From assembly GCA_003170295.1 (NCBI GenBank), contig PNAJ01000050.1:1-64000 (forward strand): DNA of 64,000 nucleotides, in the 5' to 3' direction. Within the stretch, counting starts at the first letter, position 1. The number at the start of each line of letters is the position of its first letter. The stretch is from Bryobacterales bacterium. GTDB lineage: Bacteria > Acidobacteriota > Terriglobia > Bryobacterales > Bryobacteraceae. A program made the position numbers and the translations under genes. Shown here in pieces: positions 59,766 through 64,000 of the stretch. The notes beneath the pieces were generated by a model. The model ran no database searches. It was not told where the DNA came from and worked only from the letters and a program-made list of their open reading frames with translations.

Positions 59766-59782
59766 TAGGTTATATAACTAAT
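59764..59782. promoter_or_regulatory. Likely ArsR operator at the divergent promoter
   Basis: ATTAG-GTTATATAAC-TAAT: a perfect 10-bp core palindrome with near-symmetric flanks. It overlaps the regulator start codon and lies 40 bases before the divergent decarboxylase gene, so one bound dimer could affect both. Confidence 0.6.
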
Positions 59783-59822
59783 AGATTATGCACAAAACCA
59801 TCGCTGCTGTCAACATAGTTTT

Positions 59823-61181
59823 ATGACCCCAGAGGAGTTTCGCAAGAGAGGACATCAGCTTGTCGATTGGATCGCCGACTACCGCACTAAAGTGGCGGAT
59901 TTCAATGTGATGGCGCAAACCGCGCCTGGCGAGATTCGCGCGCAGTTGCCGGCCTCGCCACCTGAATCGGCGGAATCTTTCGACGCTATTTTTTCCGATC
60001 TTGAAGAGATCATTCTGCCTGGGCTATCGCACTGGCAGCACCCCAGCTTCTTTGGATATTTTCCGTCTAGCGGATTACTTTCGAGCGTCTTAGGCGATTA
60101 CGCCAGCACTGGTCTGGGCGTGCTTGGCCTGTCGTGGCAATCGAGTCCCGCGCTTACCGAGCTGGAAGAAGTAACTACCGATTGGATGCGCCAGATGGTC
60201 GGGCTTTCTAACAACTGGTCCGGCGTCATTCAGGATACGGCCTCTACTTGCACTCTGATAGCGCTTATTTGCGCGCGCGAGAAATCCGGAAATATTGTCT
60301 ACGTCTCCGCGCACAGTCATAGCTCGGTGAACAAAGCCGCAGTGCTTGCGGGATTGACGACTCACGTTGTCGAGCACGATCAGTACTTTGCGATGCGCGC
60401 CGACGCGCTCGAAGCCGCAATCGAGCGCGATCTCGCGGCCGGTTTGAAACCTTGCGCCGTGGTCGCAACTACCGGCACGACTGTCTCGACCGCCCTCGAT
60501 CCTATTGAATCGATTGCACGCGTCGCGAAGAAATATGACATCTGGCTGCACGTCGACGCTGCCATGGCGGGTTCGGCTATGATTCTTCCGGAATGCCGCT
60601 CTATGTGGCAAGGGATTGAAGACGCGGATTCGCTGGTTCTCAATCCCCACAAATGGTTGGGAATTGCTTTCGATTGTTCGCTTTACTACGTGCGCGATGC
60701 GCAGCATCTGATTCGCGTGATGTCGACCAATCCGAGCTATCTGCAATCTTCCGCCGACACGCAGGTGAAAAACTTGCGCGATTGGGGAATCCCTTTGGGG
60801 CGGCGCTTTCGGGCGCTCAAAATCTGGTTTGCCGTTCGCGAACAAGGGGTTAGCGGTCTCCAGAAGCGCTTGCGCCGCGATATGGAAAATGCGCAATGGC
60901 TCGCCGAACAGGTTCGCGCCACTCCGAACTGGTCGGTATTGGCTCCCGTTCCGCTGCAAACAGTCTGTATTCGTCACCAACCAAAGGGTTTAGAAGGAGA
61001 GGACCTGGATCGATACACGCAAGCCTGGGCGGAGCGCGTGAACCGGTCCGGGAAAGCCTATCTGACGCCCGCGATTCTCGACGGGCGCTGGATGGTGCGC
61101 GTTTCGATTGGCGCAATCCTAACGGAGAGGGAGCATGTGGAGGCTCTTTGGGTGCTGATGCAGCAACTAGTGCGTCCTTAA
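59823..61181 (+). CDS. PLP-dependent group II amino-acid decarboxylase (paralogue 2)
   Basis: 452 residues, starting MTPEEFRKRGHQLVDWIADY as in plant and bacterial aromatic amino-acid decarboxylases. PLP Lys277 in LNPHKWLGI, HVDAAMAGSA with the pyridine-binding Asp245, and HSSVNKAAVLAG are present. HPSFFGYFPSSGLLSSVLGD is the substrate loop typical of this subgroup and is not shared with paralogue 1, so the two probably use different substrates. No ribosome site precedes the ATG. Divergent from the ArsR gene. Confidence 0.93.
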   Translation: MTPEEFRKRGHQLVDWIADYRTKVADFNVMAQTAPGEIRAQLPASPPESAESFDAIFSDLEEIILPGLSHWQHPSFFGYFPSSGLLSSVLGDYASTGLGVLGLSWQSSPALTELEEVTTDWMRQMVGLSNNWSGVIQDTASTCTLIALICAREKSGNIVYVSAHSHSSVNKAAVLAGLTTHVVEHDQYFAMRADALEAAIERDLAAGLKPCAVVATTGTTVSTALDPIESIARVAKKYDIWLHVDAAMAGSAMILPECRSMWQGIEDADSLVLNPHKWLGIAFDCSLYYVRDAQHLIRVMSTNPSYLQSSADTQVKNLRDWGIPLGRRFRALKIWFAVREQGVSGLQKRLRRDMENAQWLAEQVRATPNWSVLAPVPLQTVCIRHQPKGLEGEDLDRYTQAWAERVNRSGKAYLTPAILDGRWMVRVSIGAILTEREHVEALWVLMQQLVRP

Positions 61182-61182
61182 A

Positions 61183-61237
61183 TGACCATAATTACGCAAA
61201 GAAGCACTCTGATGGAGGCTTAATTGACCATAATTAC
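61183..61237 (+). repeat. Pair of 13-bp direct repeats
   Basis: TGACCATAATTAC occurs at 61183-61195 and 61225-61237, 42 bases apart, just after the decarboxylase stop. It could be a trace of slippage or a small duplication; no element lies between the copies. Confidence 0.6.
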
Positions 61238-61240
61238 AGG

Positions 61241-61341
61241 GCTCCGCTCCCTGTGGTCGCGGCTCGGTAGAGCAGAGATAATTTACGCCGAGGCGGCGAC
61301 ACGAGTGTCGACGCGGCACGCACGAGTGCGCGCGCCACAAG
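61241..61341 (-). repeat. Composite palindromic repeat (family P), copy C, full length
   Basis: The complement reads CTTGTGGCGCGCGC, GTGCCGCGTCG, the CGACAC-TC-GTGTCG inverted repeat, GTAAATTATC, then TACCGAGCCGCGACCACAGG. It joins the part seen in copies A/B with the part seen in copy D, giving the full element of about 100 bp. It ends at the histidine kinase stop. Confidence 0.8.
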
Positions 61342-63081
61342 CTACAGGGGAAGTTTGAGCATGAAGCGGGCGCCGGTTGTTGTCGTGGCGTCGGCCCACA
61401 ATTCGCCGCCATGATCGATCACTGCTTGTTGCGAGAGCGCCAGGCCCAGGCCGACTCCGTTTTTTTTGCCCACCGTCGCGAACGGTTGAAATAATCGCTG
61501 CCGCAATTGCGGAGAAATGCCGGGACCCGAATCCTCCACGCTGACCACTACGTCGGTCGCGCCGCTTTCGGCGGAAATGTGGAGATAACCGCCGCTGGGC
61601 ATGGCATCGAGCGCGTTGTCGATCAGATTGAGAAACACGCGCTCCATGCGCGCGCGTTCGAGCGGGAGCTCGATTTTTTCCGCAACATCGACGCGCACGG
61701 AAACGGACTGCGCTTCCGCGGTGGTGGCGTACACGTCGCAGGCGGCGGTCACGATATCTTTCAGGCGGCACACTTCGGAGGGAATGCTTTTTCCGCGGCC
61801 CACTTCGACCAGTTCCTGCAGCAGCTCCTGCACATGGCGCGACGCGCGATAGATGTTTCCAGCGAGGCGCTGCACTTGCGGCGGCGTCAGGTCTCCATCG
61901 ACCAGCATTTCCGCACCGCCATAAATCGCCGCCAGAGGATTACGCAAGTCGTGAACGATCGACGAAGACAAACGCCCGATGGTCATGATGCGTTCCTGGC
62001 GAATTAATTCGTGTTGGGCGTCTTGAATGGAAGCGCACATTGCGTTGAACGCTTCCGCGAGGCGGCCCAGCTCATCGGTGCTCGCCACCGGAACGCGATA
62101 TTCGTAATTGCCGTGCGCCACTTCGCTTGCGCCGCGATCCAGTTCGCGCACGGGTTCCAAAATCCTGCGCGCGCCATAGTAGGTAAGGACCAACCCCAGC
62201 AGCACGGCGCACATCCACAACACTACGATGTTTCTGCGCAGGGCGGCTAGATGCTGGCGCGCGCCTTCGAACGAACGAAGAATAAGCAACTCCCCGATGG
62301 GGTTTCCCTGCACGTCCGGTAACGCGGTGCCGAGCATGGTGTACTCGACGCCTCCGGCTTCAATGCGGGCTGGATCGCGCGTGGCGGAACGGGTCCGGAT
62401 TTGCGAATCGGCGAACGCGCTCAGCGTGGACGCCGCGACTTTACCGTTGGAGAGGAACAGGAATTCGCTGCCGCCGGTCGCTTCCTTCAAACGGCCCGCG
62501 GCCCGATCGTCGACGGTGTAGCCGGTGACCAGAACGTTGAGCAAGCCGGGCTCGGCTCCCGCCTGCACATAGACCGGCGTCACGGCGATTTGATACAGGC
62601 GGCCAGAGGACATGAAGAAACCCGAGGCCTGTTGCGGAAAATGCGATGCGGCTTGACGCACGACGGGCAAATCTCCCATGAGAGCGCTATCGGTAATTCC
62701 GCCGAGCGAGGCGATGACCTTGCCGCGCGGATCGGCGACCAAAAAAATTGCGTCCTCACGCGAGATCTTGTCCCACAGCTCGCGCGCGGTATCGCGAATG
62801 GTGGCGGCGTCGCCGGTCGAAAACGCACTGCGCACATCGGACATGCGGCTGACCACCAGGCTGACCGATGCGAGCATGGCCGCGCGGGACTGCCACAGAG
62901 AGTCGTAAGCGTGAAAGCTCGCGCGCACTTCCTCATCCAGGCTTGCCGCGGTGGCGCGCGTGGCATTGTCCTGCACGATCCAGCCGGTGACTCCGAACAA
63001 GAGTGTGATGGCGATGGAGGTGGAGAGAAGGATTCTCCAGAGGAGGGAGACTCGGGAGAGGGCGGCTAGGCCGGTTAGCAT
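61342..63081 (-). CDS. Membrane sensor histidine kinase
   Basis: 579 residues from the ATG at 63081, with GGAG 5 bases upstream. Two membrane spans (about 15-37 and 285-310) bracket a periplasmic Cache-like sensor domain. HAMP follows (RRILEPVRELDRGASEVAHG), then the phospho-acceptor His377 in SSSIVHDLRNPLAA, and the ATPase boxes NLIDNALDAM, VEDSGPGISP and GVGLGLALSQQ. The response regulator is not in the window. It should phosphorylate a cytoplasmic partner in response to an outside ligand. Confidence 0.93.
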   Translation of the reverse strand: MLTGLAALSRVSLLWRILLSTSIAITLLFGVTGWIVQDNATRATAASLDEEVRASFHAYDSLWQSRAAMLASVSLVVSRMSDVRSAFSTGDAATIRDTARELWDKISREDAIFLVADPRGKVIASLGGITDSALMGDLPVVRQAASHFPQQASGFFMSSGRLYQIAVTPVYVQAGAEPGLLNVLVTGYTVDDRAAGRLKEATGGSEFLFLSNGKVAASTLSAFADSQIRTRSATRDPARIEAGGVEYTMLGTALPDVQGNPIGELLILRSFEGARQHLAALRRNIVVLWMCAVLLGLVLTYYGARRILEPVRELDRGASEVAHGNYEYRVPVASTDELGRLAEAFNAMCASIQDAQHELIRQERIMTIGRLSSSIVHDLRNPLAAIYGGAEMLVDGDLTPPQVQRLAGNIYRASRHVQELLQELVEVGRGKSIPSEVCRLKDIVTAACDVYATTAEAQSVSVRVDVAEKIELPLERARMERVFLNLIDNALDAMPSGGYLHISAESGATDVVVSVEDSGPGISPQLRQRLFQPFATVGKKNGVGLGLALSQQAVIDHGGELWADATTTTGARFMLKLPL

Positions 63082-63138
63082 GGGTGCTCCGGGAGAGAAC
63101 ACAGATTGAAGAGGCGGTTTCCCGGAGTTGTGGACGGG

Positions 63139-63243
63139 GCGAAAAAAGGGGACAGACAGCTCTGTCCACCGGCGTCGGAGCGCGCCCGGTTTGGAAGGGC
63201 AATTGTGGCGCCCGGGACAGAGAAGTCTGTCCCCATTTTTCGC
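63139..63243. repeat. Inverted-repeat element, family M, copy 3
   Basis: A 105-bp element with 29-base arms at 63139-63167 and 63215-63243, matching in about 26 positions (GCGAAAAA, GGGGACAGAC, CTCTGTCC). The match to copy 2 extends outward through TGTGGACGGG. It lies in the spacer upstream of the kinase gene. Confidence 0.8.
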
Positions 63244-63280
63244 GCTGTGTGGAATCGCTGGAGCAGGGTGGGGGAGAAGG

Positions 63281-63324
63281 AGCCGCCTGAGAGGCGGCTG
63301 CAGCCAAAATTGGCCGCCCTACAA
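63281..63324 (+). repeat. REP-like double hairpin (family R)
   Basis: Hairpin 1 is AGCCGCC-TGAGA-GGCGGCT, hairpin 2 is GCAGCCAA-AA-TTGGCCGC (one wobble), and the tail is CCTACAA. It is closely similar to 27357-27399. It follows the inverted-repeat element in the same spacer. Confidence 0.82.
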
Positions 63325-63352
63325 GACCAGCAAAATACGGTTTCCAACGGCA

Positions 63353-64000
63353 TTATTTTCTCGCGGCGGGATAAATGGAATGATCGTCGGTTTGGGCGCC
63401 GTAGCCGCGGCCGTACTTATTGTTGTGGGGCATTTGCAGAAAGCCGGCTTCGGAAATCACAATCGGCGGGAGAGACAGGACGGTGTGCTCCACGGCGATG
63501 CGGCGTTGAAGCGCATGCAGGACCGTATCGGTGGAGCGTTCGTGAAAGACCTCCAGTTGATACTCGCCGGGCGGAACGTTGGGAATCTGAAATGCGCCAT
63601 CGCGTCCAGTGGTGGTGAAGTAAGGCGTCGCCAACACAACGATCACCGCGCTCATGGAAGAGTGAATATTGCAAAAAACGCGCACGATCCCTTCGCGCGA
63701 GAAGCGGACGGATTTCGTGGAGCCGGGCGCGTACAAACCCAGGTCGAACAACTGGCCGTTGTAACTGGAAAAAGCATTGTGAAAAATCGGGTCGGCGTTC
63801 GGGAAATCTACGTAGGTTCCCGCTGCGACGGCCAGGACGTGCGGAGAGAACATCTTGTCTTTTTGCAGCATGGTCACGTGGACGTCCACAAGCCGGTTTA
63901 CGGGATTCATCGCCGGAGCCAGGGAGATAACTACGCCCGAATAATCGAGCCGTTTGCGCACGGAGGCCTCGCGCGAGTCGCGAAGCTCTACTCTGCCGGT
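63353..64000 (-). CDS. Cupredoxin-like protein with carboxypeptidase-type domain (cut by window edge)
   Basis: The frame is open to the right edge, so the N-terminus is missing (at least 215 residues are inside). Copper-site residues of a plastocyanin-type fold are visible: His in NADPIFHNAF, and Cys, His and Met in VFCNIHSSMSAV. A carboxypeptidase-regulatory-like beta domain follows (GRDGAFQIPNVPPGEYQLEV). Probably a periplasmic copper or electron-transfer protein; no partner gene is in view. Confidence 0.78.
   Translation of the reverse strand, partial: TGRVELRDSREASVRKRLDYSGVVISLAPAMNPVNRLVDVHVTMLQKDKMFSPHVLAVAAGTYVDFPNADPIFHNAFSSYNGQLFDLGLYAPGSTKSVRFSREGIVRVFCNIHSSMSAVIVVLATPYFTTTGRDGAFQIPNVPPGEYQLEVFHERSTDTVLHALQRRIAVEHTVLSLPPIVISEAGFLQMPHNNKYGRGYGAQTDDHSIYPAARK

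Noticed and set aside
61183..61237. 13-bp direct repeats as attachment or target-site duplications
   Set aside because: Only 42 bases apart, with no integrase, transposase or element between them.
1..64000. CRISPR arrays, rRNA genes, phage or complete insertion sequences
   Set aside because: Read through for regular direct repeats, rRNA cores and transposase motifs; none found.

Overview
The window looks like a chromosomal segment of a soil Acidobacteriota bacterium, most likely of the Solibacter/Bryobacterales type. This is inferred from gene content, not from a marker gene. The signs are high G+C, many secreted enzymes with twin-arginine-like leaders (Gfo/Idh/MocA oxidoreductase, xylose-isomerase-like TIM barrels, DUF1080 protein), an Oar-like TonB-dependent receptor, a Ser/Thr kinase carrying periplasmic modules I associate with acidobacteria, and abundant short palindromic repeats between genes. 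No rRNA, CRISPR array, phage or intact insertion sequence was seen. One tRNA (Val, anticodon TAC) is present.

Layout. 0-4.6 kb: end of an upstream gene, an oxidoreductase, a two-gene module of unknown small proteins, tRNA-Val, a rhodanese-like protein, a GH29 fucosidase and a small acidic ORF. 4.7-10.5 kb: membrane Ser/Thr kinase, a HEAT-repeat protein coupled to a YdiY/DUF481 outer membrane protein, a divergent overlapping MscS channel, and a DinB-like protein. 10.6-11.8 kb: AbrB-Doc toxin-antitoxin module with its operator, then a DUF4062 gene broken by an internal deletion. 11.9-20.4 kb: a TPR/beta-barrel protein with a TIM-barrel partner, a PadR-HAAS pair with operator, SppA, a sugar isomerase-like protein and a redoxin. 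20.4-22 kb: remnant of a SpoIIE-type phosphatase next to an inverted-repeat element, a 1-Cys peroxiredoxin and a RelE/Phd module with a perfect 24-bp palindrome. 22-27.2 kb: fatty-acid beta-oxidation operon fadN-fadA-fadE. 27.2-31.6 kb: repeat-rich spacer, a winged-helix protein, a VOC-family remnant, a glycosyltransferase-methyltransferase fusion and a large membrane protein.

31.7-39.5 kb holds the best-supported system: a lysine riboswitch leader followed by dapE-asd-lysC-dapB-dapA-dapD and a malic enzyme, with overlapping or close junctions. This operon would convert aspartate to diaminopimelate/lysine under lysine control; the malic enzyme may supply pyruvate and reducing power. 39.6-47.7 kb: secreted carbohydrate-related genes (DUF1080, alginate-lyase-like, tandem VOC, TIM barrel) around a TonB receptor and a Spy-like protein that both carry disabling mutations. 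47.7-49.6 kb: GT2 glycosyltransferase and a ThiF/MoeB-like enzyme. 49.7-57.3 kb: outer-membrane assembly operon Omp85 - SurA-like chaperone - TamB. 57.4-61.2 kb: two PLP-dependent amino-acid decarboxylases flanking an ArsR-SRPBCC pair. 61.3-64 kb: sensor histidine kinase and a truncated cupredoxin-like protein.

Apart from the riboswitch operon, the most unusual material is non-coding. At least four dispersed repeat families can be defined within the 64 kb: seven double-hairpin REP-like elements all in the same orientation, three approximately 76-105 bp inverted-repeat elements, four copies of a composite palindromic repeat (one now part of a reading frame), and an identical 28-bp palindromic repeat in two places. 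Several of these touch the edges of degraded genes.
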